Shown here: positions 1 through 9,841 of the stretch, piece after piece
How the letters are laid out: every line of letters starts with the position of its first letter
Numbering within the stretch: position 1 is the first letter of the stretch
NCBI GenBank assembly: GCA_016872795.1
Contig: VGYZ01000019.1
Coordinates: forward strand, 1-52,108
Direction of reading: 5' to 3'
DNA: 52,108 bases
Source of the DNA: Planctomycetota bacterium
GTDB taxonomy: Bacteria; Planctomycetota; UBA1135; GCA-002686595
The notes under the pieces: generated by a model
Told to the model about the DNA's origin: nothing
The model's database searches: none
What the model saw: the letters and a program-made list of their open reading frames with translations, nothing else
Translations under genes and position numbers: made by a program

Positions 1-764
1 ATCGCGAGTACATCGCGGGCGACGAACTGCGGCGACTCGACTGGAAGGTGTTTGCGCGCTCGGACCGCCTCGTGGTCAAGGAGATGTTCGAGGAGACGAC
101 GCTCGCGTGTCACTTGCTCGTCGATGCGAGCGAGTCGATGGCGTTCGGGTCGCTGGAGTGGAGCAAGTTCGACTACGCGCGCTGGTGCGCGGCAGCGCTC
201 GCGCATCTGGTGATCGGCGAGCGCGACACATCGGGGCTGGTGCTGTTCGATGCCAAGGAGCGCGTCAAGGTGCCGCCGTCGTCGGGCGAGCGTCAGAAGC
301 ACGCGATCTGGAGCGCGCTCGAGGCCGCGCAGCCGAGCGGGCCCACGGGCGTCGGCGGGGTCCTGCAGTGGCTCGCGGGACGCCTGCGCAAGCGCGGCAT
401 CGTCGCGATCCACTCCGACTTCTTCGACGACATCCCGAGCGTGATCGAGGGCTTGCGGCGACTGCGCCACGACGGACACGAGCCGATCCTGTTCCAAGTG
501 CTCGATCCGCTCGAGCTCTCGTTCGACATCGCGCGCCTCGTGCGCCTCGACGGACTCGAGGGCGCGGGCGTGCTGAAGGTGGATCCCAAGACATTGCGGC
601 AGGCCTATGTGAAGGAGCTCACCGCGCACAATCGCGAGCTCGCGCGCCACGCGGCGACGATGGGCATCGATTATGTGCAGCTCGACACCTCGCGCACGCT
701 CGAAGCGGCGTTGACGACATACCTCGCGCACCGCAAGGCGCGCGCGCGCGGCGGAAGGCGCTAG
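1..764 (+). CDS. DUF58 domain protein (5' end outside window)
   Basis: The reading frame is open from base 3 and begins REYIAGDELRRLDWKVFARS, the conserved DUF58 core (an R-E-Y...G-D...R-x-I/L-D-W block). A GTG at 48 is therefore internal and not the start. At about visible residue 41 there is DASES, a MIDAS-type metal site of the von Willebrand A fold. No membrane segment is visible in the part seen. DUF58 proteins are usually encoded next to a MoxR AAA+ ATPase and BatA-like VWA membrane proteins; here the BatA-like gene follows 4 bases after the TAG stop, which fits. The MoxR gene would be expected upstream of base 1. Cytosolic, with a role in envelope or protein-complex maturation, is inferred from the family; the biochemical function is not established. 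Confidence 0.9.
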   Translation, partial: REYIAGDELRRLDWKVFARSDRLVVKEMFEETTLACHLLVDASESMAFGSLEWSKFDYARWCAAALAHLVIGERDTSGLVLFDAKERVKVPPSSGERQKHAIWSALEAAQPSGPTGVGGVLQWLAGRLRKRGIVAIHSDFFDDIPSVIEGLRRLRHDGHEPILFQVLDPLELSFDIARLVRLDGLEGAGVLKVDPKTLRQAYVKELTAHNRELARHAATMGIDYVQLDTSRTLEAALTTYLAHRKARARGGRR

Positions 765-768
765 GCAG

Positions 769-2991
769 TTGTTCGACGGCTTCGTCAATCCCGCCCTGCT
801 CGCCGGCACGCTGCTCGCGCTCGTGCCGCTCGCGATCCACCTGCTCAACCGGCAGCGCTACAAGCCGATGCCGTGGGCGGCGATGCGCTTCGTGCTCGCG
901 GCGTATCGCAAGACGCGGCGGCGCGCGCAGCTCGAGAACCTGATCCTGCTCTTGCTGCGCATGGCGGCGGTCGCGCTGCTCGCGCTCGCCATCGCGCGGC
1001 CGTTCGTCGGCGACCAGTCGCCGCTCGCGGCGCTCGCGCAGAGTCGCCGGGACCTCGCGCTGGTGATCGATGCCTCCGCGTCGACCGGCTATCGCGCGGA
1101 CATGAAGAGCAGCTTCGAGCGCATCGTCGAGCGCGCCCGGGAGATCGTGCTCGAGCTCGATGCGGCGCGCGATGATCGCGTGCGCGTGATCGTGGCGAGC
1201 GCGCGGCCGCGACTCGTCGCATGGCGCAGGCCCGACGAGGCCTTGAGCGTGCTCGGAACGCTGCAGGCGCCCTCGGACGAGTCACTCGATCTCGCGGCGG
1301 CGCTCGGCGAGGTCGTACATCTGGCGGAAGAGGACGCGCGCGGCTCGGCGCAGAGCTCGCTCGAGGTGCGGCTGCTCACGGACCTGCAACGGCGCAACTT
1401 CGAGAGCGGCGGCGAGCAAGTGGGCGCGCCGGCGCTGCGCGAACAGCTCGAGGCGCTGCGCAAGCTCGGCTGCCGCGTCGCGGTCGAGGACCTCGGTCCG
1501 CGCGAGGAGGTGCCGCCGAACCTCGGCGTCACGGCGATCGAGCCGCTTGCGGAAGTGCTCGGGCCGCAGGCGCCGTGCGATGTCGCGGTGACGGTGCGGA
1601 ACTTCGGGCCGGTCGCGCGCAACGGCGTGCGCGTCACGCTCACGATCGACGAGGACGGCAAGCTCCCCTATCGGCCGGTCGATGTTCCCTCGCAGGGCGA
1701 AGGCAAGGTCGTGTTCCCCGTCGTGTTCCCGACGGCCGGAGCGCACGTGCTCTCGGCGCGCATCGAGTCCGATCGACTCGCAACGGACGACGTGCGCGCG
1801 CAGGTCGTGCTCGTGCCGCCCGCCGTGCGCGTGCTGCTCGTGAACGGCGAGCCGCGGCCGGAAATCGAGCGAGACGAAGTCGGCTTCCTCGGTGCCGTGC
1901 TCGATCCCCCGCGCGGAGACGAGGTGCTCGCGGGCGGCGCCGCGCGTCCGTTCGAGCCGCGCACGGTCGAGCCGCACGAGCTGCGCGATCCATCGCTCGA
2001 CCTCGCGCAGGTCGATGTCGTCGTGCTCGCGAACATCGATGGCCTCGCGCAGGATTCCATCGAACGGCTGGAGCGCTGGGTCGCCGAGGGCGGCGCGCTC
2101 GTGATCACGCTCGGCGACAAGGTCGACGCGGCGGGCTTCAACCAGCGGCTCTTCGAGGCCGACGGCACGGGACTCGCTCCGGCGGAGCTCGGCGGACGCG
2201 TGGCGATCGCGCGCCGCGACGGCTACCACCGCGTGCGCGAGTTCGTGCTCGATCACCCGGCCTTCCGCTTTTTCGCGGACGAACGCTGGCGGCCGCTGCT
2301 CACCGAGGTGCCGATCTACGAGTTTTGCGGCGCGCGCGCGCACGAAGGCGCACGCGTGCTCGCGCGCCTCGACGACGAGGCGGGGAGCCCGCTGCTCATC
2401 GAGAAGGCCTACGACCGCGGCAAGGTGTTCCTCTGGACCACCTCGATCGATTCCGAGTGGACGCGCCTGCCGGAGTCGCCGCGCACGCTCGTTCCGCTCG
2501 TGTACGAGTGGTTGCGCTACGCCGGCCGCTCGGCCGTGCCGCCGCGCAATGTGCCCGTGGGCGGCGCGCTCGCGCTCGACATCGAGTCGTTCCGCCAAGG
2601 CGTCGAGCTCGTCCTGCCCGAGGGTGCGAGACGGCCGCTCGATGCCGGCGATCCGGCCGCGGGAGCGACCCGCCGGCGCGTCACCGCGCTCGGCGCGACC
2701 GAGCGCGCGGGCGTGTACCGCATCGAGGCGGAAGGCGGGCCGGGCGAGCCGTTCGCGGCGCAGCTCGATCCGCGCGAAGGCGCGCTCGCGCGCATCTCGG
2801 CCGTCGAGCTCGTCGGCGTGCATCCGTCGCTCGAGCTCGCGAGCGCGGGCGAGACGCACGCAAGCAATTTGGAAGAGAGCGCGCCGCCCAAGGGCGAGCT
2901 GTGGCGCGGCATCGCCATCGCGTGCTTCGTCGCGCTGATTTGCGAGTCGCTGTGGGCCGCGTGGATCGGGCGATCGAGGAGCACCCCGTGA
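769..2991 (+). CDS. BatA/VWA domain membrane protein
   Basis: The 740-residue product starts at TTG 769, the only start that gives the complete BatA N-terminus. Residues 1-80 carry the BatA pattern: a first hydrophobic segment, the PLAIHLLNRQRYK motif, then a second membrane helix ending IARPF. A VWA domain follows with the MIDAS motif DASAS at 101-105. A central region (about 330-620) resembles the GATase-like part found in planctomycete BatA proteins. The C-terminal 30 residues hold another membrane helix. It is probably inner-membrane anchored with the VWA domain between helices. The stop overlaps the next gene's start (GTGA at 2988-2991), which implies translational coupling with a second VWA protein. 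The family is linked to MoxR systems; the substrate is unknown. Confidence 0.88.
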   Translation: MFDGFVNPALLAGTLLALVPLAIHLLNRQRYKPMPWAAMRFVLAAYRKTRRRAQLENLILLLLRMAAVALLALAIARPFVGDQSPLAALAQSRRDLALVIDASASTGYRADMKSSFERIVERAREIVLELDAARDDRVRVIVASARPRLVAWRRPDEALSVLGTLQAPSDESLDLAAALGEVVHLAEEDARGSAQSSLEVRLLTDLQRRNFESGGEQVGAPALREQLEALRKLGCRVAVEDLGPREEVPPNLGVTAIEPLAEVLGPQAPCDVAVTVRNFGPVARNGVRVTLTIDEDGKLPYRPVDVPSQGEGKVVFPVVFPTAGAHVLSARIESDRLATDDVRAQVVLVPPAVRVLLVNGEPRPEIERDEVGFLGAVLDPPRGDEVLAGGAARPFEPRTVEPHELRDPSLDLAQVDVVVLANIDGLAQDSIERLERWVAEGGALVITLGDKVDAAGFNQRLFEADGTGLAPAELGGRVAIARRDGYHRVREFVLDHPAFRFFADERWRPLLTEVPIYEFCGARAHEGARVLARLDDEAGSPLLIEKAYDRGKVFLWTTSIDSEWTRLPESPRTLVPLVYEWLRYAGRSAVPPRNVPVGGALALDIESFRQGVELVLPEGARRPLDAGDPAAGATRRRVTALGATERAGVYRIEAEGGPGEPFAAQLDPREGALARISAVELVGVHPSLELASAGETHASNLEESAPPKGELWRGIAIACFVALICESLWAAWIGRSRSTP

Positions 2992-5375
2992 ACCTCTCTC
3001 CGCTCGTCTTGCTGCAGGCCTCGACGGACCTGCGCGAGACCTTCCGGCTGCTCGATCTGCCGGAGACATGGGTCCTGGCGCTCGTCGTGCTGCCCGCGCT
3101 CGCGCTGGTCGCGTGGCTGGGCTATCGCGGCGAGCGCATCGCGAATGGTGGCCGAGGGGTGCTCGCGGCGCTGCGCTTCCTGGCACTGGCGATCCTGATG
3201 GCCGTGATCTTCCGCCCGGTCAAGGTCACGCGGCGCGAAGAGATCCAGAAGGCCGAAGTGCTCGTGCTCGTCGATGACTCGGCGAGCATGCAGCGGCGCG
3301 ACGCGTACGCGAGCAATCCCAAGTTGCGCGCGGCGCTCGCCAAGTCCGGCATCGCGGATCCGGCGCAGGCGACGCGCTCGCAGATCGCGCAGGCGCTCGC
3401 GGAACAGGTGCTCGCGCCGCGACTGCAAAGCGGTGACTACATCGCGCGCAGATTCAGGTTCTCGAGCTCGCTCGAGCCTTGGACCGGCGGTGCGACTCTG
3501 CACGGGCGCGGACATGCGACCCAGCTCGGCGACGCGCTCGCCGAGGCCATGGCCCAACATCGCGGGCGGCACATCACCGACATCGTGGTCATCTCGGACG
3601 GCCGACAGAACGCTGGGCTCCCCATCGCGGAGGCCGCGCGCAGCGCAGGAGCCGCGGGGATTCCGGTGCACACGGTCGTGATCGGCGACACGCGGCCCGA
3701 GCGCAACCTCGTGCTCGAGCTCGTCGAAGCGCCTCCGACGGCGTTCGAGGGCGACGAGATCGAGGTCAGCGTGCGCGTGATCGCGCGCGGCGTGGAGCGC
3801 AGCGGCCGGGCCAGCGTGCGGCTCGAGGAATACGATCCCGAGCGCGGTGGCGCGATGCGCGTGCTCTCGACCGAAGAGATCGAGCTCTCCGAGACGGGCG
3901 AGCGCGCCACGCTCGTCGCTCGCGCAGGCCCCGCCGATCGCCGCACGCAGCAGCGCCGCTTCCGCGTCGAAGTCGCGCCGCTCGAAGGCGAGACGCTGCT
4001 CGACGACAACGCGCTCGAGGTCGCGGTGCATGTGAGCCCGCAAAAGGTGCGCGTGCTCTACATCGATGGCTATCCGCGCTGGGAGTACCGCCGGCTCGCG
4101 CTCGACATGCTCAAGCGCGCCGACGAGAACATCGAGTTCCGCGCGTTCCTGCTGTCGGCGAACTCGGACTTCCTTCAGGAAGCCTCGCCGGGCGCGGAGC
4201 CGCTGCGCGCGGTGCCGACCGGCCGCCATGAGCTGCTCGACGGTTACGATGTCGTGATCTTGGGCGATGTGAATCCTTTCGCCATCTCGCCCGATCCGCG
4301 CCGCTGCGACGACTTCATGAAGGCGCTCGTCGAGTTCGTCGAGCGCGGCGGCGGCCTGTGCTTCCTCGCGGGCGAGTACGACCTGCCGAAGGCGTACCTC
4401 GACACGCCGCTCGCGCAGCTATTGCCCGTGATGTTCGACGACGCCGAGCTCCGCACCGGAGCCGGCGACCTCACGCGCGAGTTCCATCCAAGGCTCGAGG
4501 ACAGCCTCAATCCGCACGAGATCGTGCGCCTGCACCCGGAGCTCGAGACCAACCGCGCACTGTGGGAAGACGAGGGCGGCCTGCAGGGCATGTACTTCTA
4601 TGTGCCCGTGCACCGCGCCAAGCCCGGCAGTCAGGTGCTGCTGCGTCACCCCACCGACTCGAACGCCTACGGCAACCACCCGCTGGCCGTCGCGGGCTAC
4701 TACCCGGCGGGACGCACGCTGTTCCTCGCGGTCGACGAGACATGGCGCTTCCTCTACCACTTCGGTCCGCGCTATCACCAGCGCTTCTGGCGCAACGCGA
4801 TCCGCTGGCTCGCGCTCGGCCGCATGAAGAGCGGTGATCGTCGCTACCGTCTCGAGCTCGCGCGCACGCAGTACGACTTGGGCGAGCGCGTGGCGATCGA
4901 GGCACGCGTGCTCGACGACGACTACCGGCCGAGCAGCCAAGGGACGCAGGCCGTGCGTTGGAGTGGGCCGGATGGTTCCTCGAGCGAACTCGTCGTCGGA
5001 GCGACCGAGGGGCGGCCCGGCATGTACCGCGGAGCGATCGAGCCCGCGCGCACGGGGCTGTACCGCGTGTGGATCGAGAGTGGGTCCGAGCGAAGGGCTT
5101 CGACGGAGTTCGAGGTCGTGCTGCCGAGCCTCGAGAATCGCGATCCGGCACCTGCGCCGGAAATGCTCGCGGAAGCGAGCGCGCTCTCGCGCGGCAAGGC
5201 CGTCGATCCGACGCGCATGGACGAGCTGCTCGCGGAGTTGCCGGGCGACGAGTCGCGCGCGGATCCGATCTCGGCGCGGCTCGACGACATCTGGGACCGC
5301 TGGCCGACGCTGCTCGCGGCGCTGCTCGTGCTCGCGATCGAGTGGATCCTGCGCAAGAAGTTCGAGCTCATCTGA
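2988..5375 (+). CDS. VWA domain protein with glutamine-amidotransferase-like region
   Basis: The 795-residue product starts at GTG 2988, overlapping the upstream stop; an open frame extends further upstream but runs inside the BatA gene and reads as low-complexity Arg/Ala. Membrane segments lie at about 28-46 and 60-76. VWA follows with DDSAS at 96-100 and a second acidic loop around VVISDGRQN. After about residue 340 comes the segment VRVLYIDGYPRWEYR, typical of the class I GATase-like fold seen in planctomycete VWA proteins. No catalytic Cys-His-Glu triad can be assigned with confidence, so amidotransferase activity is doubtful. The final 25 residues form a membrane helix with a basic tail. 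It is likely a membrane partner of the preceding BatA-like protein. The next gene starts 5 bases after the stop. Confidence 0.87.
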   Translation: MNLSPLVLLQASTDLRETFRLLDLPETWVLALVVLPALALVAWLGYRGERIANGGRGVLAALRFLALAILMAVIFRPVKVTRREEIQKAEVLVLVDDSASMQRRDAYASNPKLRAALAKSGIADPAQATRSQIAQALAEQVLAPRLQSGDYIARRFRFSSSLEPWTGGATLHGRGHATQLGDALAEAMAQHRGRHITDIVVISDGRQNAGLPIAEAARSAGAAGIPVHTVVIGDTRPERNLVLELVEAPPTAFEGDEIEVSVRVIARGVERSGRASVRLEEYDPERGGAMRVLSTEEIELSETGERATLVARAGPADRRTQQRRFRVEVAPLEGETLLDDNALEVAVHVSPQKVRVLYIDGYPRWEYRRLALDMLKRADENIEFRAFLLSANSDFLQEASPGAEPLRAVPTGRHELLDGYDVVILGDVNPFAISPDPRRCDDFMKALVEFVERGGGLCFLAGEYDLPKAYLDTPLAQLLPVMFDDAELRTGAGDLTREFHPRLEDSLNPHEIVRLHPELETNRALWEDEGGLQGMYFYVPVHRAKPGSQVLLRHPTDSNAYGNHPLAVAGYYPAGRTLFLAVDETWRFLYHFGPRYHQRFWRNAIRWLALGRMKSGDRRYRLELARTQYDLGERVAIEARVLDDDYRPSSQGTQAVRWSGPDGSSSELVVGATEGRPGMYRGAIEPARTGLYRVWIESGSERRASTEFEVVLPSLENRDPAPAPEMLAEASALSRGKAVDPTRMDELLAELPGDESRADPISARLDDIWDRWPTLLAALLVLAIEWILRKKFELI

Positions 5376-5380
5376 ACGCC

Positions 5381-8300
5381 ATGCAAGCATGTCTCGCACG
5401 CTCGCTCGCCACGCTCGCGCTCCTGTGCGCGCTCGGTGCGAGCGTGTCCGCGCGGCGCGCGCATGCACAGGACGATGAGCCCGAGGCGGTGCCGCGCGGC
5501 TTCGCGATTCCGCAGACGCGCGAGGCACGCGCGCTGGCGGAGCGCGCCGAAACTCACCTCGCGGCCCAGCGCTGGGGCGAGGCCTTCACGCTGCTGCAGG
5601 AGCTGCTGACGCAGCATCGTGGCGAGGTGCTACTGCCGCCGGAGATCGCACACGACCGCGACGATGTCCCGCGCGAGGGCGCGGCGGTATGGGCGAGAGA
5701 GAAGCTCGCGTCGCTCCCCGCCGAGGCGCGCGCGCTGTACGCCAGCCGCTACGGCGAGGAAGCGCGCGAGGCGCTCGAAGTCGCGCGACGCACGCGCGAC
5801 GCGCGGGCACTGCTCGATGTGGCCCGGCGCTATCCGCTCACACCGGCGGCTGCCGAAGCGTGGTGGGCACTGGGCGATCTCGAGTTCGAGCTCGGCGAGC
5901 AGCTTGCGGCACAGGCTTCCTGGCAGCGCGCAGAGGCCGTGTCACGGCTCTTCCCTCAGGGATCTCCACAGGCAGCGGCGCGCAGGCTCGCGCTCGCCCG
6001 CTCGCTCGCGGTGGTCGAGAGCCGCGAACCGGCGCTGCCCGGCGCAGATTCGGTCGTCTGGAGTCAGGCACTGGCCCGCAACGACATGCTCACGCCCTTC
6101 TCGACGGGCTCGAGCAACTGCATCTTCCCGACCGTCGCCGACGACACGGTGCTCGTCACCGACACGCTGCGACTGTGGGCCTTCGACGCTTGGAGCGGTG
6201 AGAAGCGCTGGGAAACGCTCGAGCCCGCGGGCTGGAGTCAGGTCGATCGCGGGCAGTACCGCCCCAACGGCTCGCGTCCCCTGTTGCGGCGCGAGTTCTT
6301 CGAGAACCTGCACCGTCGTTCCCTGATGGTGCGTCCCGCGAGTGCTGCCGGAGTCGCCGTCGCCGCGCTGCAGATCCCCTACAGCAGCGTCTACAACGAC
6401 ATGTACCAGAACTACGAGATCACCAATGTGATTCCGGAGCGACGGCTGTACGCGTTCGACCTGCGCAGCGGGCGGGAGCTGTGGAACCACCGCCCTCCGC
6501 TCGATTGGAACGGCAGCTCGGGTCCGCTGGAGTTCCAGCTCAGCGTCGCCGCGCCGCCCGTGATCTCCGGTTCGCGCGTGCTCGTCCCCTACTACCGCAT
6601 GCAGGGCCGCGTCGACCTGCATGTGGGCTGCTTCGATCTCTACAGCGGCGAGCGCCTGTGGTCGAGCGCGCTGATGTCGGGACAGATGGCGCTCAACATG
6701 TTTGGGCGCCAGTTGCACGAGTACAACGCAGCCCCGGTGACGATCGTGGGCGAGCGCGTGATCGTGTCGACGCAGCTCGGCTCGATCGCGGCGCTCGACC
6801 TGCAGAACGGCGACATCGTCTGGCACGCGCTGTACGAGCAGATTCCCGTGCCGCGCGCGTCCCCCTGGGAGATCGTCGACCGTCCGCAGGTGTTTGCCAC
6901 CGCGTCCCCCGCCATCGTCGGCGATGTGGTCGTGTGCGCGCCGATCGATTCCTACGACTTCTTCGCGCTCGATCTCGCGACGGGCGCGCGTCTGTGGTCT
7001 CGCCCCTCCTCAGCGCTGCGCCGTCCGTCGCGCGAGTTGCTCGCGCTCCTCGGAGCCGATCGCGAGCGCGTGTGGTTCTCGGGTCAGTGCGTAGTTTCCG
7101 TGCGCGCTGCGCGCGGAATCGCCGAGGCTGCTCCCACCGAGCTGCAGGAGAGCGCCGACATCACCAACCTGTCGGAGTGGCCGCGCCCGCTGTTGACGGA
7201 AAAGCATGTGCTCGTGGCGACCCCGACCCGCCGCGTGGCGCTCCTGCGCAACGCACTGGCGAGCGAGTTCGCCGAGGCGAGTTCGGACTGGGAGGCGGGC
7301 CTGCGCAGCGGCAATGTCGCGCGCGGCGATGGTGCGTTGTTCTACTCGACCGCTGGCGCGCTGTTTGGCGTGATCGACTGGCGCGCCGTGGAGGAGCGCT
7401 TCCGGCTGCAGAGCGAGCAGTCGCCCGACGATCCGCAGCCGCTGCTCGATTGGGCGGGCGTGCTCGAGCGTCGCGCGCTGGTCGAGATGGAACGAGGACG
7501 CAGCCTGACCGCGCTGGAGTTGCTCGCGCGTGCGCGGGAGAAGATCGAGCGCTTCGCGACGCCCGCGGACGATGCCTTGCGCGCCCCGACGCTCGTGCGG
7601 GTCTTCTCGCTCCTGTTGGCCGAGGCGCATGCGCTCGAGCTCGCCGCGGAGGCGCTGCGAGCGCTCGAGACGCTCGACCGTGCGGCTCAATTCGCTCCCG
7701 ATGATGCGGCGTTGGTGCGCGTGCATGTGCAGCGCATCGACCTGTGTGAGCTCCTCGAGCGTCACGAACGCCGAGCCCTCCTGCTCGCAGAGCTCGGCCG
7801 CATCGCGGCGGACCGCGACATGCCGCTCGACTGGTGGAATCTGCGCGGCGCGGAGCGCTTCGCGGGCAGCCTGCCCGACTCGAGCACCACGGGCGTGCTG
7901 CCCGTGTCGCTGTTCGTGACCCTCGAGTCGGCCCGCGACGCGCGCCGCCGTGCGGATGCTTCGGGAGAGTTCCGCGAACTGCATGCCCTGCTCGCCGCTT
8001 GGGGGAATGTGGAGCTGCCCGGCGATCCGGCGCTAGCGGTGTCCACGCGCATCGGAGAGCTCGCGGAGTCCAACCGGAGCGAGCACCAGCCCTACGAACT
8101 GCGCGCGAGCGAGCTCCTCGTCGCGGCGCGAGAACGCTCCGACGCGATAGCGCTCGAACGCGTGAGCGTGCTCTTCCCGCACACGAGCGCTGCGCTCGAG
8201 GCAGCGCGCCTGCGGCTCGAACAGGCGCTCGAGACAGGGGACTGGCCCACGCTCGTGCGGGGCGTGCAGCGTGCCATCCCCGACGATTGGTCGCCCGAAG

Positions 8301-9841
8301 TCGCGCGCAACTCCGAGCTGCAGGCGTTGATGGTGTTGCGCGCCGCGCTCGAGGAGCTCGGCAACCTGCCGCTGGCGGCCGCGCTGGCGCGGCGAGCCGC
8401 GCTGGCGCGACCGGAGCTGGTGAGCGATCTGCCGCGCGATCAGGGGCGCAAGCTCGCCGATCTCGCGCAGTCCTTGCCGCAGGAGCCGGTCGTTTCCGCA
8501 CGCCCGATGTCGGCGGAGCTGGCGCACTACGACGGCAAGGACACGAGCGCCTACTTCGGAATGGGACAGACGGCGCTGCTCGGCCACTTCGAGGCGCCAG
8601 CGAGCGGTGGAGCGCGACGCTGGATCCAGGTGCAGATCCAGCGCACAGCCCGCGTCGAGATCCTGCAGGTCGTCGATGCGCTCAACCCGAATGTCGCGCT
8701 GTGGACGCAGACGCTCGAGCCGGGCACGGTGCGGCCGACGACGCGCGCCGCACTCGCCGCGGACATGCTCGTGCTCGGCGGCACGACGCAGTTGACGGGC
8801 CTCGATCCGCACAGCGGTGCCATGCTCTGGCGCTGGAATTCCAGTAATGCTCGCATCGAGCACCATGCGGCGCTCGGCGGACTGGTCCTCGCGAGCACGC
8901 GCGCGGCCGATGGTCGCGCCAGTCTCGTCGCGATCGAGCCGCGCAGCGGGATCGCGCTCTGGGAGCGAGCGGTTCCCGCCGGATTGTGGGCCCATCGACC
9001 GGTGCTCGGTCCCGACCACCTCGTCCTGCTGCCGAGCGACTGGGCGCAGACACCCGCGGTGGTGCTCGATCCCTACACGGGCAGTCGCACGCGCATCTTC
9101 CGCTTGCCTGCGCACGTGAGCGAAGCGGACGCGGCCGGTGCTTGGATCGACGCGGGGCGCCTGTTCCTGCCGGCGTTTCCCAAGTCCAGCTCGCTGGGCG
9201 AGCGCGACTGCCTCACGGCGTGGCAGCTCGACTCCGGCGCGCGCGCGTGGCACGTGCCGTGCGAGGAAGGCATCGAATTCGACTCGATCGTGCGCAGCGG
9301 GGAGCAGCTCTACCTCGTCCACCTCGCGACGGGGAAAGCCAAGGGCGCCATCGTCGCGGTGAACCCGCGCATCGGGGCTGCGCGGCGGATCGCGGGCCTC
9401 GAGCTCGATGCGGACGATGTGCTCGTCGGCGTGCGGCGCCACGCGGTCTTTGAGAGCGAGTCGGGCATGCTGTTCGTGCGCACGCCGAGCGCGGACGGGC
9501 AGCTCACCGACCTCATCGCCTGCCAGCTGCCGTTCGGTCGCAAGTGGGTGCATCGTCTGCCGGTGCATCCCTCAGCGCTCTACAACTCCGGTCCCATGCC
9601 CATGCCGCTCGTGCTCGCGAACGGAATCGTCGTCGCCTACACCGAGACGCCGCGCGTGCGCGGACAGGTGAGCGTGCCGCGCACGATGTGCCTGCTGCTC
9701 GATCGCGAGCGCGGTGCTGTGCGGGAGACCATGCAGCTGCCCCTGGAGCTCGGTTCGGCCGAGGTGCTCGACTTCGAGTCGTTCGGACCCAACCTGTGGG
9801 TGGCTGGACAGGGTGGAGTGTTGCGGAGGACCAAGCGATGA
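5381..9841 (+). CDS. Secreted PQQ-like beta-propeller protein with TPR-like helical regions
   Basis: The 1486-residue product starts at ATG 5381 and opens with a signal peptide (basic start, hydrophobic LATLALLCALGA, A-H-A-Q cleavage region), so it acts outside the cytoplasm. An N-terminal helical part (about 35-200) reads like TPR/tol-pal assembly repeats. About 210-650 is a PQQ-type propeller, with blades of the form LYAFDLRSGRELWNHR and IAALDLQNGDIVWHALYEQ. About 660-1040 is again helical, with Leu/Ala/Glu-rich TPR-like stretches. About 1050-1486 is a second propeller (VAIEPRSGIALWER and similar). PQQ-like blades need not bind quinone; in this phylum they are often scaffolds. The stop overlaps the next start (ATGA at 9838-9841). 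Confidence 0.85.
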   Translation: MQACLARSLATLALLCALGASVSARRAHAQDDEPEAVPRGFAIPQTREARALAERAETHLAAQRWGEAFTLLQELLTQHRGEVLLPPEIAHDRDDVPREGAAVWAREKLASLPAEARALYASRYGEEAREALEVARRTRDARALLDVARRYPLTPAAAEAWWALGDLEFELGEQLAAQASWQRAEAVSRLFPQGSPQAAARRLALARSLAVVESREPALPGADSVVWSQALARNDMLTPFSTGSSNCIFPTVADDTVLVTDTLRLWAFDAWSGEKRWETLEPAGWSQVDRGQYRPNGSRPLLRREFFENLHRRSLMVRPASAAGVAVAALQIPYSSVYNDMYQNYEITNVIPERRLYAFDLRSGRELWNHRPPLDWNGSSGPLEFQLSVAAPPVISGSRVLVPYYRMQGRVDLHVGCFDLYSGERLWSSALMSGQMALNMFGRQLHEYNAAPVTIVGERVIVSTQLGSIAALDLQNGDIVWHALYEQIPVPRASPWEIVDRPQVFATASPAIVGDVVVCAPIDSYDFFALDLATGARLWSRPSSALRRPSRELLALLGADRERVWFSGQCVVSVRAARGIAEAAPTELQESADITNLSEWPRPLLTEKHVLVATPTRRVALLRNALASEFAEASSDWEAGLRSGNVARGDGALFYSTAGALFGVIDWRAVEERFRLQSEQSPDDPQPLLDWAGVLERRALVEMERGRSLTALELLARAREKIERFATPADDALRAPTLVRVFSLLLAEAHALELAAEALRALETLDRAAQFAPDDAALVRVHVQRIDLCELLERHERRALLLAELGRIAADRDMPLDWWNLRGAERFAGSLPDSSTTGVLPVSLFVTLESARDARRRADASGEFRELHALLAAWGNVELPGDPALAVSTRIGELAESNRSEHQPYELRASELLVAARERSDAIALERVSVLFPHTSAALEAARLRLEQALETGDWPTLVRGVQRAIPDDWSPEVARNSELQALMVLRAALEELGNLPLAAALARRAALARPELVSDLPRDQGRKLADLAQSLPQEPVVSARPMSAELAHYDGKDTSAYFGMGQTALLGHFEAPASGGARRWIQVQIQRTARVEILQVVDALNPNVALWTQTLEPGTVRPTTRAALAADMLVLGGTTQLTGLDPHSGAMLWRWNSSNARIEHHAALGGLVLASTRAADGRASLVAIEPRSGIALWERAVPAGLWAHRPVLGPDHLVLLPSDWAQTPAVVLDPYTGSRTRIFRLPAHVSEADAAGAWIDAGRLFLPAFPKSSSLGERDCLTAWQLDSGARAWHVPCEEGIEFDSIVRSGEQLYLVHLATGKAKGAIVAVNPRIGAARRIAGLELDADDVLVGVRRHAVFESESGMLFVRTPSADGQLTDLIACQLPFGRKWVHRLPVHPSALYNSGPMPMPLVLANGIVVAYTETPRVRGQVSVPRTMCLLLDRERGAVRETMQLPLELGSAEVLDFESFGPNLWVAGQGGVLRRTKR

